Source of the DNA: Glossina fuscipes
Lineage: Eukaryota; Arthropoda; Insecta; Diptera; Glossinidae
Direction of reading: 5' to 3'
Assembly: GCF_014805625.2 (NCBI RefSeq)
Contig: NW_023998417.1
Span: 9,926,563 to 9,990,562, forward strand
Length of the DNA stretch: 64,000 nucleotides
Shown: one piece after another, positions 11,506-22,019 of the stretch
Position numbering within the stretch: the stretch's first letter is position 1
Layout: each line of letters begins with the position of its first letter
Notes under the pieces: generated by a model
Databases searched by the model: none
Seen by the model: the letters and a program-made list of their open reading frames with translations, nothing else
What the model was told of the DNA's origin: nothing
Made by a program: the position numbers and the translations under genes

Positions 11506-12921
11506 TTTAAATCTTGTTATTTAAAATTAATTTAAAAAATATTTTTTATTTTTTTTTTTTTTTTTTCTTTTTACATCTGATTGCAATGATTCATTAAGAA
11601 ATAATCTCAACTCAATCAATTAAGAATCAATTAAAATGATTATATAACAGTGTTTATTAATAGTTACATATATAGTAAATAATAAAACTCAGTTTGAAAA
11701 TGTTTCGTAAACGGGATAGCAGAGACAAAAGTCAACCAATTCCGCCTTACTTTTGAGAGTAAATTTAAATCAAATTATATTCGAAGAGTGATCATAATGT
11801 TGCGGTTCTTTGATGACTGTTATAAAAAAGTTAATTCCTATAAAAAATGTTAATGCTGTGGTACATATTAACCGGAAAGAAGAAAAACCTTAATGAGGAA
11901 AAAACAAGTAAAAGTTTTACGGTGGGATGCAACCCATCATTAAATACTCTGTCATTCATACAACGACTTTTCAAAATAAGGCGTTCTTTTGGGGAGGAAT
12001 CGAAGAATTAGCCCCTTTCCGAACCATATTCAGTAGTGTTCATCCTTTGACCAAACCATACAAAACACACATCGAACGAAATCTCTTCAAAGAAAATCTC
12101 AAAAATTGCAACGTGTAGAAAGCAAGGGGACAGACGGACAGACAAGCTTGAAATAATTCAGAAAGTGGTTCAAAATCAATCGGTAAACTTAGTAGAACTT
12201 AATAGAAACATTACTCCAGCAAGGCATTACACGGGAAGTGTTCGAAAAAGTGGTTCGATCCGAAGCATATTCAATAATGTTCGTCCTTGCACCGAACCAC
12301 TATGTCATGTCCAGTTTTATCAAAGTATTTAAAAAATCATCAGCCGCATATTGAACAAAAAAAAAGTGATTCTGGATATGGATCCAGCAGGCGGCTCTAC
12401 CTTTCTTAAGTTCTTCTGCATGTCGTACGCATTTGCACAAATTTAATAAATGGTGTACGGCATAAGTAAAGAGTAAATAGTTATTTATCATCTTATAAAT
12501 GAAAAACATTTTACAATGATAAACACAACAAACATAAATAAGTTATTAGATTATTTCACAACTATCGTCTTTTTTCCATTTCTTATTCAATTTCATAATG
12601 AAATGCTTAGTCAAACCAGTCGTTGGGTTATTTTTCTATATGCACCACTAGAAGTCACAGTTTTTCTATTTCACTCTTTTTTTACAGGCACTTACTATAC
12701 TCTTTTGTCTTTTATGTAATTGGAAAACAATTTATTAAATTTAAGAACAAATCCTTCTTTTAACGTTTAATTGAATAAAACTTGCGAAAGATTAATTCCA
12801 ACTTCCGTTTCTATTTATAGGTTAAATAACGGTTACACTTACTGTTTGCATTAATGAAGTTTTGAGCATTCGAATTGATGATCGTTAATAGCAAAAACAC
12901 AATAATTGCATGCATTTTCAT
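9752..12921 (-). CDS. SP2: secreted CLIP-domain serine protease, divergent paralogue of SP1/SP3
   Basis: Four exons, all phases closing: 12843-12921, 10740-11186, 10388-10493 and 9752-10322, giving 400 aa. Exon 1 is 79 nt and encodes the signal peptide (MKMHAIIVFLLLTIINSNA). After a short Asn run (31-37) comes a clip domain with six Cys (41, 51, 57, 73, 84, 85), an acidic/Asn-rich linker, Cys144, and the activation site NR152-IYGG. Catalytic residues are His198 (TAAHC), Asp254 (NDIAL) and Ser351 (GDSGAP). Asp345 gives trypsin specificity. Two oddities: the 75-loop lacks the Cys pair found in SP1 and SP3, and Gly after the GDSG motif is Ala. The intron that splits the protease domain after the GWG box in SP1 and SP3 is absent. 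Intron 1 is 1656 bp and holds two dispersed repeats. The role is inferred as a haemolymph cascade protease. Confidence 0.93.
11473..11502. repeat. (TA)n microsatellite in SP2 intron 1
   Basis: About 15 TA units followed by T-rich DNA, inside the 1656-bp intron. Confidence 0.9.
11925..12185 (-). repeat. Dispersed TGTCTGTCCG-core repeat in SP2 intron 1 (copy 1)
   Basis: On the minus strand: CTTTCTGAATTAT, then GCTTGTCTGTCCGTCTGTCC, then a diverged tail ending near the CATCCCACC stretch. Same order of landmarks as the 14.8-kb copy. Confidence 0.55.
12190..12440 (-). repeat. Dispersed repeat in SP2 intron 1 (copy 2, decayed)
   Basis: The CTTAAG/GCAGATG-like head, CAGAATCAC and TTTTTCGAACAC blocks are recognisable on the minus strand, but the TGTCTGTCC core has been lost. 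It directly follows copy 1, either as a tandem insertion or as one element broken in two. Confidence 0.4.
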
Positions 12922-13087
12922 AGTTATTTCATTTATTTAAATAATTAGTTTACTACAGGTTCACTTTGTTTTTCCTTTTTTTTTTTTTTTATTTTTAGCG
13001 AAAGAATAAAAAAATGAAAATAATGAAATTATATATCAGAGTTTCTCAAAAGGAGCGATGCAGTGATCGGTTTAGTGCTTGAAATTT

Positions 13088-13125
13088 AACTGTAATCTAT
13101 ATACGAACGCATCAAGGCTTTTATA
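13088..13125 (-). promoter_or_regulatory. TATA + initiator candidate of SP2
   Basis: TATAAAAG lies at 13118-13125 on the minus strand. ACAGTT, close to the arthropod initiator, begins at 13093 with the likely +1 at 13091, 34 bases below the TATA start. That would give a 170-nt leader before the SP2 ATG at 12921. SP1 instead shows an Inr+DPE pattern. Confidence 0.45.
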
Positions 13126-14229
13126 CTTAATTATTTAACAAAATAAAGCAAAGCTTAGAACGGCAAGCAGCTATCGCTTCGGCGTAGTGAAACGAAGAAT
13201 AAAATTAATATTTAAATTTTTGTGCGAATGTGTGTCTTATAAAAAAGGTTTTTCTTTATTTCAAAGTAAATTTAATATCATTTAATTAGTCAACGCTTAC
13301 GCTTTCATGATTCAAATATAATGTTTTTTTTTTTTTTTAATAACGCCATGATAGTACTTTTAATATTAACTAAGAAAGTTATCCAAGTCAAAGGATGAGT
13401 CTTTAAGACTGCTCGCATCAATTGCGAGGTCATTTTTACATTGAGCTTTGAACTGTCTTTGAAGTGTTGTATGCTCTTACTCTCGTTCTGGAGTGGCATG
13501 AGTAATCTTTCGTATAACAATTGGCCGGATAGGGGAACGGACATAAGTTAATATATTCAGAATATCACTAGGATCTTAGCTTTGTTGTATTTCTAATTAT
13601 AGCGAGCAACAAGCATTGTTTTCCCACATATGATTGTCATAGTTGTAAAAAATGTTAATACTTTATACGATTAAAACTAATGCACGCACATTGTTACACT
13701 TACAATTGTTAAATTGTTCTTTTGCATTTTCAAGGAATTCCAAAACTTTTTTACAACCTACGCAACCTTATGCAACATTTATCAAGATATATTTTTTACG
13801 TTTAATCTATGATTCCAATTGAGGAAATACTGGTTCATTCGAAAGTCTGATCAAATGCTTTTCTCTTCTTTTTTTTTTTTTTATTCTTTCAATATTAATC
13901 CGACCTTTTGTTTAAATTTGAAAAAATTTATTTTATTGCTATTTAATAGATAATTTCGTTATATCAGTATAATGCATTCGTCAATAAGATCCTATCGAAA
14001 TGATTTTTAGAAAGCGTAAACGATTGGCAAAATTTCATATCATTTCAATCATTTGTTTACGGGTCACAGTGGTTTTAGTAACACTACTTTTTTTTATTTT
14101 CAAAGCAATGGAAATTTTCAAAGTTCGTATGTTGATTAAGTATCGCTTTCGAATGGGAAAAATACCGTTCAGATTCTTGCGTTGGCCTGAAAAATGTTAT
14201 GGTTTTCGCTTCGCTTTGAAAAACAATAA
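13126..14229. other. Intergenic upstream of SP2: no gene recognised
   Basis: AT-rich with T tracts near 13.33 and 13.87 kb. A 79-codon minus frame at 13305-13544 and an 82-codon plus frame at 14000-14248 have no recognised domain. The second runs into the mariner relic and may be its decayed 5' part. Confidence 0.35.
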
Positions 14230-14630
14230 CTGGTCGGGGCTCTGTTGATTTGTCACGAGATTTTACGGATACTAATAATGCTGAACGCACTGGATGGGAA
14301 AATCATTAAAATTCTGAAAAATATTATTAATGACAGGAAAGCGAAGTTGCGAAAGACAACTGACGTCGTGACTGCTGCGGATTAGAACTCTATTTACCAA
14401 ATACAAACCATGTTTACTCACAATGAAACAAAGTCATATCGCTTCGTAAGTCTGCTTAATTGAAGTCCAAATTGCTGCCACATTCACCGTATTCTCCAAA
14501 TCTTGGTCCCAGCGACTGTACGCTATATGCCAATGTGAAACAATGAGATCTTTGAAGCGCATTGTGAGGATTGAAAAAGGAAGGTACGGTTGTGGACACT
14601 GAAGTGTATTTCGAATGTCTTATCAAAGGA
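14230..14630 (+). pseudogene. mariner transposase relic, internally deleted
   Basis: Plus strand. NNAERTG, then (after a frameshift) INDRKAKLRKTTDVV, match the second helix-turn-helix of mariner transposases. Then comes a jump to the C-terminus: LPHSPYSPNLGPSDCTLYAN at about 14472-14531 carries the 'SPDLAPSDy.lf' box with its Asp kept, and VVDTEVYFECLIKGFYLEI follows. The catalytic middle is missing and stops interrupt the frames, so it is inactive. It lies between SP2 and SP3. Confidence 0.75.
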
Positions 14631-14814
14631 TTTTATTTAGAAATATATTTACAAAATAATTAGAAATATTACAGCCTTTGAACGCTACATTTGTACTAAC
14701 ATATCTTGCTCGGGTATGTCGCTTAAAATGTCCTCAAATATCTTATTTCATTAAAACACCGGTCTTAGGTTTACATCTCATCTTTGTAAAATGTTTATAG
14801 TTTTCGATTTACTT

Positions 14815-15175
14815 TTTATACCCTACAAGGGTATATTAAGTTTGGCCGTATATATGCAACACCCACAAGGACTTGAGATGGATCCACCTTTTATTAAACC
14901 CATCGCATAGATCTAAGCTTGTCTGTCCATCCGTCTGTACATCTGTCCATTTTGTAAATTTTTGTTTAAACTACAGCTCGCACTATTTGAGATATTTTGA
15001 TGAAACTTAGTGCACCATCGTGTATGGACGATGTTGCAAACAGTGCTGATCGGGAAACTTTTTCGACCATTCCCCATATAAAGCTTTATGTTGAAAAGTT
15101 GTTCTATGAATAAGTAACTATGCCATACGGAGTGATGTAGGGTATCTAATAGTAAGCCCTGGCCCGTTAGTGTGT
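14815..15175 (+). repeat. Best-preserved copy of the TGTCTGTCCG-core dispersed repeat
   Basis: Starts with ATACCCTAC (14818-14826) and ends with the inverted GTAGGGTAT (15138-15146), so it has 9-bp inverted ends. Inside are AAGGACTTGAGATGGATCC, a GCTTGTCTGTCCATCCGTCT run, a GATATTTTGATGAAACTT block and CTTTTTCGACCATTCCCC. No transposase is encoded, so it resembles a short non-autonomous element. Related pieces occur at 2.4, 3.0, 4.5, 6.7, 11.9, 12.2, 18.1, 30.5, 32.9, 55.9 and 60.7 kb. Confidence 0.65.
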
Positions 15176-15179
15176 TTTC

Positions 15180-16984
15180 ACTTGTATCGAGATGTGAAAA
15201 TTCTCTCTTCAATCATAATTACGTCTACTCTTCTTATCAAATGAATGTTTTTCATAGCATTATCTTTAAACATTGATTCTCTTTCAAGCTAAGCAATTGA
15301 TTCAAATTTGTATGTCAATGTCAAGGTATTAACAAGTCATAACAATTACGCAAAACATATTGACATATTGATACAAGTTGTTATATTAAGTATATTCTAT
15401 AGCTAAATATTTTTATTTGCACACATGTCCGCAGCACAAATCATTGAAGAACTGGAATTATGTTTACTTTTTCTTACGGGCGAAGAGAGGAAAGAGAAAA
15501 TTAATATAGAACAGCAGTAACAAAAAATGTGAATGACATTTGGAACTATTTGTAGCATATATTTTGACAAACAAACATTGCAGTTATTAGCGCGTTAACT
15601 GCCAGGTAAGAGATAACTCGTAGTTTGTGTACTTTCCATATAAGTACATCTGCTGTCAGATTCCTGGTATATATGAGTGATTTCAAGCAGCTCAGCTCAG
15701 CTTTTTATACGGGAATCTTTATAAACATCGTGGCAGTGAACGTGTTAACCATCTTCTTTAATTTTTCTTTGCCGTTGTGGTTTTGGTAATTAAACGATAT
15801 TAACTGAGTGTTGAAAAAAAGTCCGCATTTCATAATAAAAATATATCTTAGTTGCTTTACTGTCGATAATAAGCTGCTGTCGGGGGAATACCTTAGCGCT
15901 TAGCGCTGAAAGCTATTCTGTATGTTTATATTAGTCATCAATAACAAAGCATGCATAAATTTTGTCTGTTCTCTGTTTATCTACATTTTATAAAAATTTA
16001 TTTAAAAATAACTAAGATTTCCTATGAATTTCATTAAAAATTTTCTAATAGAGACTTAGACGATCATAAAAAAAAATGTCGTTCATTTTCATTAAAATTC
16101 CTATTGTTGTTGTAATGAGCTGTTAAATGTATAACACGCTTTACGTTTAGCTTTCTATTCTAAATTTAGTTTATAAGCGGACTTTATACCATATGTGCGG
16201 TTATTCTTGCTTTCATTTATTACTAATCTATTTACATATATACATATATATATATATTTTCTAAGCTATTGTTACATGCGTGTAATAAGTTCATTCATAG
16301 ATTTTAATTAATTTATTTTGTGAAATATGATCATTTGTCGATGCCCACACATACAATGGAAAATTTTTAATTCATCTATCAGAAATTTTTAATAAAAAGG
16401 GGATTCTCTCCATTTACCACGTACGCAATAACTCGAAATTACAATTCATTGGTACAAGTTTGTTTCTTTAGCTGTGTAAGCTGTGATAAGAACAATCGCT
16501 GAAAAAATTTTTCTTCGAAAGAAGAATAGATTTGAAAGCAAGTACAATAATGACCTTCGAATGGGGTCGCACTCTGATGTATTCGCCTGTCAGCATTTCA
16601 AGCATTTCCTCCTTTGCAATCATGGCGAGATTTTGTACATACTTTTAGCTCCGATGACAACACAATGTCATACGGCAACCAATATTTCCGTGTAATTCAA
16701 ATGAGGAACAGCACGAAGCGGCGGCATATCTTTTTGTTGACTTGATATTGGTATTATGGGTAGGGGCTGGGGAGGTGTGCTTTAATTCTTTATTGGCTGT
16801 GCGAGGTTAACTGAGAAGAAGTCTTGTCATAAAGAAGTACTAGTAGTAATCTATGGAATGAAAATGGGAATGGAAAAGACAAGAGTTGGGTACAAAAGCA
16901 ACTTTATAGAAAAATGTTTAAAATTAGCTTCTGGTTTTAGTGAATTTAAAAGTGGCAAATAAAGCTTCTTCTAAGGATCATTCT

Positions 16985-17024
<40 letters not shown>

Positions 17025-17150
17025 ATTTCAGGAATATAAATACGTACGTGCAAGCAATAACTAGATCGAAACATCGTTTATTTGCCTTCTGAAGAGAAGA
17101 GAGAGAGAATGAGAAGAGAATAGCACATCACTCAATAAGTTTGTAGTATG
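15180..17150. other. Intergenic SP2-SP3: AT-rich, no gene recognised
   Basis: Contains two (TA)n tracts (about 16.23 and 16.99 kb), a purine-rich GA stretch at 17.09-17.12 kb and only short random frames. No tRNA, exon-like or transposase sequence was recognised. Confidence 0.4.
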
Positions 17151-17152
17151 GC

Positions 17153-17311
17153 ATATTTTTTATTATTTTTATTATTCCTAATTTAGCTAGAGAAATAAAT
17201 TCAAAGACTAAAGTTTTAAAATACTAGCACCTAAAGCTATCGGCATTTGAGATTTGAACCCGCGACCATTGAGTTATTAGGCCGGATCATTTGCCTATTC
17301 AAGCGAATGAC
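17153..17311 (-). mobile_element. tRNA-derived SINE, subfamily 1, partly deleted
   Basis: On the minus strand, a tRNA-like head with B box GGTCGCGGGTTCAAATCTCA is followed by a body and an (AATAA)-type tail ending near 17153. Compared with the 23-kb copy it lacks about 20 bases just after the B-box region. The body segments TTTAGTCTTTGAATTTATT and CTCTAGCTAAATT match the 23-kb copy closely. Confidence 0.7.
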
Positions 17312-18124
17312 GTATAGATGTTGTCACTGGAGGAGGGTTGGAGTTGATTTACTGACAGTGCACATGAAATGCAGATTTGTCGATTGAAAACTAAAGTGAC
17401 TTCGTAAACTAATGGTTGAAATGTGATGACATTTTGACTTACGCATATGTTGCGTAAATATTACTAAAACATCTTTCTCTACTTAATCTCAGTATTTTTA
17501 GATTTAAGTTGCTCAGAGTTATAATCACTGATTATTCCGAACCAAAATATTTAAGAGTTTTATAGGCACTTAAAAGATGAATTCAAGTTTGCGTTGGTTA
17601 TGTTCCCTAAGTTCCCTAAACGTACTAATACACCTAAAGTTTCATCAGAAATAATTTTAATCTTACTCAGTTTACTTTGGTGGTTATGGAGCAGCGACTG
17701 CCACTTAATAAAGAAGTCAGAGGATGATAGAAAACTTTGGTTGCAGATTAATGAAATCTTGGACTAAGAAAAATTAATATGCGAAGTGTTGAGCAAACGC
17801 ACTGCTGTCAACTTTACACCTTCACTGTTCATCTCCCTTTGCCTAGTAAGTGGTGGGATAGAGAGAGAAAAAGACTTGGGCAGACTAGTTGAAAAATGGG
17901 TGTGCATAACCGAATGATATCAGAAAACTTTAATGGACCAGACTAATTAATTAATTAATTTCATCTTCATTGGAATACGCCTTACAATTGGCGCGGTCAT
18001 CTTATGATTGCTCAAAGCAATTCTTTCCATAAGTAGCATAAAATCAATCTTAGGCACCTTTGCTAGTTATACGTAACTTGTGTGTTGGGAGCGCGAAATG
18101 AAATAATCTAAATCTATGCGACAC

Positions 18125-18385
18125 CAAGAAAGACTTGAAGTACATCCACCTTTTATTATATTGATCAATTCAGAATCACTTTCCACATCAAACTAAGCTT
18201 GTCTGTCCATCCGTTCGTCTTGTTTTTTTTGTGCAATTTTCGAGAAATTTTGACGAAATTTCATGAACTGGCGTGGAGGAGAAACGCTGTTGAAAATGAG
18301 TCGGATCGGATCACTTTTTCGACCATTTCCCTTATAACGGTTTATTTTATCATTATATGAATTGCTGCAGAGTGATTTAGGTTAT
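18125..18385 (+). repeat. Dispersed TGTCTGTCCG-core repeat downstream of SP3
   Basis: Shares GACTTGAAGTACATCCACC, CAGAATCACTTTCC, AAGCTTGTCTGTCCATCCGT and CACTTTTTCGACCATTTCCC in the same order as the 14.8-kb copy. It ends about 270 bases before the SP3 stop codon, on the 3' side of the gene. Confidence 0.65.
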
Positions 18386-18651
18386 TTAAGGTCTACAGTG
18401 TTTTTTACATGCTGATCTTAAATTTAAGTCAAGAGCATAAAAATACTTTACATATATAATTTACACTTAATAGTTTTACTAATTAATTTTAACAATTTAT
18501 ACATAAAAAGAAATTATTTAAAACATTAATTGAGCGTAAATTTTAATGGCTACAAAAATACATATACATATATATGTATATATATATCACAATGATTCAC
18601 ACAATGACTCAGGAAAACACGCAGCTTTCCAAGCGAATACGATTTTCTTCG

Positions 18652-20839
18652 CTAGGGTACGACATTGTCGCGTATCCATTGGATGTATTTGCGTACACGT
18701 GTGTAAACTGCAGGCTGTTCTAATCCGCAACCTCGGCCATATGAAACAATGCCTTCTATAATCCAACCGCTCGGACTGATACGCATTAAAGCACCACCTG
18801 AATCGCCGGTACAGCTATCTTTCATATAAACACCACCAGCGCAAAGTTGCGAATCACTTACTTTTAAACGACAATTATGATTTTCTACGTACGGTACGTC
18901 CACTTTGCGTTTCTCATTAGTGTACTTAACTAAAAAAAAAAATTATTTAGGGAATTTATCGTAATTACAAAGCAAAGTAGTTGCCAAAGCTCACTTACCA
19001 GTACCATTATGACCCCAGCCAGCTACAGTCAATGACATTCCGGCTTTTAATGGCGACAATAGGTCTCCATCCGGCAAGCACACTGGTTGTATCGAGTCTT
19101 TAAACGGGATATCACGACTAGTGCGTATTAATGCTATATCATTATAATTGCGTATACCATCACTAGTTATACTTTGAAAGTTTTCATGAACTTTATATTT
19201 TTCAATACCCAAACGTTGAAAAGGATCAATACAATGAAATTGATTACAATCAGTATGACTTTGTGTATAATGATCGCCAACACGTAATGATACCCTGTGA
19301 ATGCGATATAAGAGAAATTGTTTGATCAAACAAGAACCAATTCTTTTTTTACACGTTCCTTTTTCTACACGAGTTTAAAATAATGCGGTTCACCAACACA
19401 CTGTTTCACACGAATTTTTCCAAAATACGAAATTTTTCATTTGGATCAAATCTGACGTGAGATGTGCTAGACATATCTGTACTGTACTGTACTGGACTGT
19501 ATTTTCGATGTAGACTAATTTTAATTTGTTTTTTATAAATATGTCATATCGAATTGATTATTACTTTTTTTGCACGGTTAGCGTTTTCCATCTTACACGA
19601 TCTTTAAAATTTACTCTATGTCGTATGTATTTTCTTTAGACGTTTTTTTTTTTTACGCAAGCGTTTCTAAAGACCGCTTCTACCGTGTAAAAAAAGGATT
19701 ACTTGCACTGTCTCAACTTACAATCGACCAACTTCGCGTTCGATAGCACCCACAATGCAATGCGCTGCTGTTAAAATGTAACGTTTATTGATTATGTTAC
19801 CCGCACATACGGACACCAAATTTCCATTTGCTGGAGGTTTAAATGAATCAAAAGAAAATGAAAAAGTAAAGTTAAAACTTAAGCTAGACAATATCTCTGC
19901 AAATGTTGTTGTTGTCACAATATTAAGTGTGGTGTGTATCAGAAAGGCTTTGTTCAACTTCTTTGCAAATATATGTCACTCGCTACACTTGTTGCGATAA
20001 AAATATGCATTGATCTTGCTTGTAAAATATGAATAGGATTGAACACACCCTGCCAAACGCAAAACCAAGATTTTGAATTTTATCACAACACAGATATTCA
20101 CTTTTCCACAAATAACTGTAAAAGCGCTACTATATCCATATTATTCTGCTATTCTGCTCTTCGCACTAATCACTATCAAGCATATATAGATTTTCTGGCG
20201 TCTTTTAGGAAAATTTGCAAGCTATGCAAAATTGAAAAAGTTTTAATCCTTATCGTCGTAACTTACGAGTTTTGTATTCCAAATTCGCTAGCCAAGCAAA
20301 TTCTGTTAGTTCGGCTTCTTCGCCACCGTATATTTTATTTGATATCGTCACATGTCCGCAGTTTGGATGTTTAGGAAATAGATCAGTTTGTGTTAATTTT
20401 CGATCATACCCATCTGGTAACTTAAATTCATACCGGGTATCGTCCTCTTCACTGCTCGGAAAAATGACACGATGCCCTCGATATTCTGTTCTGTCCGTGA
20501 ATCCTGTATCAGCAGTACAGCACACGTATGGTTTAGTACCTTGACCGTTCGCACACTCAGATTTACGGGCAAATTCATAAGCATCAGCTTGCTGATGCAC
20601 AAATATTTTCAAAATTGTTTCACATTCGTACACTGATATGCAACGACCTAAACGACCATTAGGATTATAACAATGTTGTGTCACTAAAAAAAGATATGAA
20701 TAAATTTGTTGCTATCATTAGCTAACTCTACTAATAAAAAACTTGTTTTTGTATGCTAACCTCCGTAAGCTGCACTATGACGTAACGTACTTAGTAGCAC
20801 GATTAACTTAACAATTAGAAATGCGTTCTTATAAAACAT
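18652..20839 (-). CDS. SP3: secreted CLIP-domain serine protease with Lys activation site
   Basis: Five exons, all phases closing: 20761-20839, 20267-20683, 19722-19830, 18999-19294 and 18652-18929, giving 392 aa. Exon 1 is 79 nt, like SP2, and encodes a Lys-containing hydrophobic signal peptide (residues 1-24). The clip domain has six Cys (31, 41, 47, 70, 81, 82). An acidic linker (EEDD, 105-108) precedes Cys135 and the activation site NK143-IYGG, so the zymogen is cut after Lys, not Arg. The triad is His189 (TAAHC), Asp254 (NDIAL) and Ser344 (GDSGGA); Asp338 predicts trypsin-like cleavage. The 75-loop pair Cys218/Cys223 is present. EFPW of the family is EFAW here. The donor after exon 1 is the less usual GTTAGC. 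Introns are 77, 436, 427 and 69 bp. No clear AATAAA follows the stop; ATTAAA occurs 3' of it. Confidence 0.92.
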
Positions 20840-20999
20840 CTTTGATTGATTACCGGTAGTATATGAAAGCTTTAAAATTCCGCGTTATTTGCGCAATTGA
20901 TCTTATCCGATCTATTGCTGAATACAAACTAAAATTTTTATTTGATTTCGCTTAATTTTTAAATTCTCTTACCTTATTTATTATAATAATTTATTCTCT

Positions 21000-21889
21000 T
21001 ATTTATTTATTTATTTTTTTTTTTCAATACATGCTTTACTAATGAGTTATAAAATTAAGTTTTTTTTTTTCATCTTATTCTATAATATATATGCATGTAA
21101 TCTTTAACTATAGTATGTCTCTTCAAAGCGTTCTTTAATTTACGAATAATCGATCTACTTGAATGTTAAAGAATTTTCAATAGGAATTGTTTAGATTCAG
21201 TTCGCTAGAGTCAAGAATGTTAATGCCAAGCAATTGTTCTTAATTTTTGAACATTTTCGTCAATGATTTTCAAGCTTTTTCCGGTGCAATCCACATTTGC
21301 AGTTTTAATAAATTTCATTATCAAATCGATGCAAATATTGCATGAAAATAAAGCAAAGTTAGAAATAAGTTTAAATCCTTGCCAAAAATTGTTTGCTTGC
21401 AAATTACCTTACGTTACGTATAAAAATTTCATGCCCTTTTCTAAATTTGGCAACTTAAAGTGAATACTAGATGCTCATCCCTGTTTCCTATTGTGGCCGA
21501 CTGCAATCTTTTCGACAATAATGAAAAAATAATAATGATAAAGTATTGGATAAAATTGTCCGGATATACGCATTACATATAAATAATAAAATGGTTATAT
21601 ATGTGATGACTTTACCTGACCGCTAAACTTTAAAAATAGAACTATAAAAATGTTGCGGTCGAGATAAAATTATGTAAAATATATAAACTTTTAAAGTCAA
21701 TCCAAGCTGTACGTAGAAATCAAGTAATTTGGTATATAAGAATTTGTTTCATTCGAGATTTCCGTAAAGACTTTGCATGAATATTGATTTGATTTCAAAT
21801 TCTTGTATTTTTTTTTTTTTTTACTCACAGCGATCCATCAGCAGATGCCTTCAGAAAGTAGTGCCGAAAGAGAGGGAAAGAGATGACGG
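21000..21889. other. Region upstream of SP3: no gene recognised
   Basis: AT-rich, with T tracts and frames of at most 66 codons. No exon-like borders were found. Possible distal regulatory DNA of SP3. Confidence 0.35.
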
Positions 21890-22015
21890 CGGCAGCCTAG
21901 TGTGTGCATGTCAAAATCGTAAGTACTACCCCCTACCGACTTTCCCACAACAATGACCCAAGATAAATGCTAGCACAGTTGGGACTTGAACTCGCAGGCA
22001 CTGACTTGGACGTCT
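21890..22015 (-). mobile_element. tRNA-derived SINE, subfamily 2, diverged
   Basis: On the minus strand, CCAAGTCAGTGCCTGCGAG, then TTCAAGTCCCAACTG, align with the B-box region of the 46.7-kb copy. Further down, GTCGGTAG...AGTACTTACGATTTTG aligns with its GTCGAC...AACACTTTACGATTAGG segment. The A-box end is lost or too diverged. Confidence 0.5.
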
Positions 22016-22019
22016 CAAT

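Noticed and set aside
17241..17290. GGTTCAAATC-type boxes at SINE copies considered as tRNA genes
   Set aside because: Acceptor and anticodon stems do not pair; the boxes belong to SINE heads, unlike the two true tRNA-Leu genes.
19718..19957. Separate start upstream of the TAAHC exon of SP3
   Set aside because: The frame begins inside the intron; the acceptor at 19831-19832 and phase closure show that this is exon 3 of SP3.
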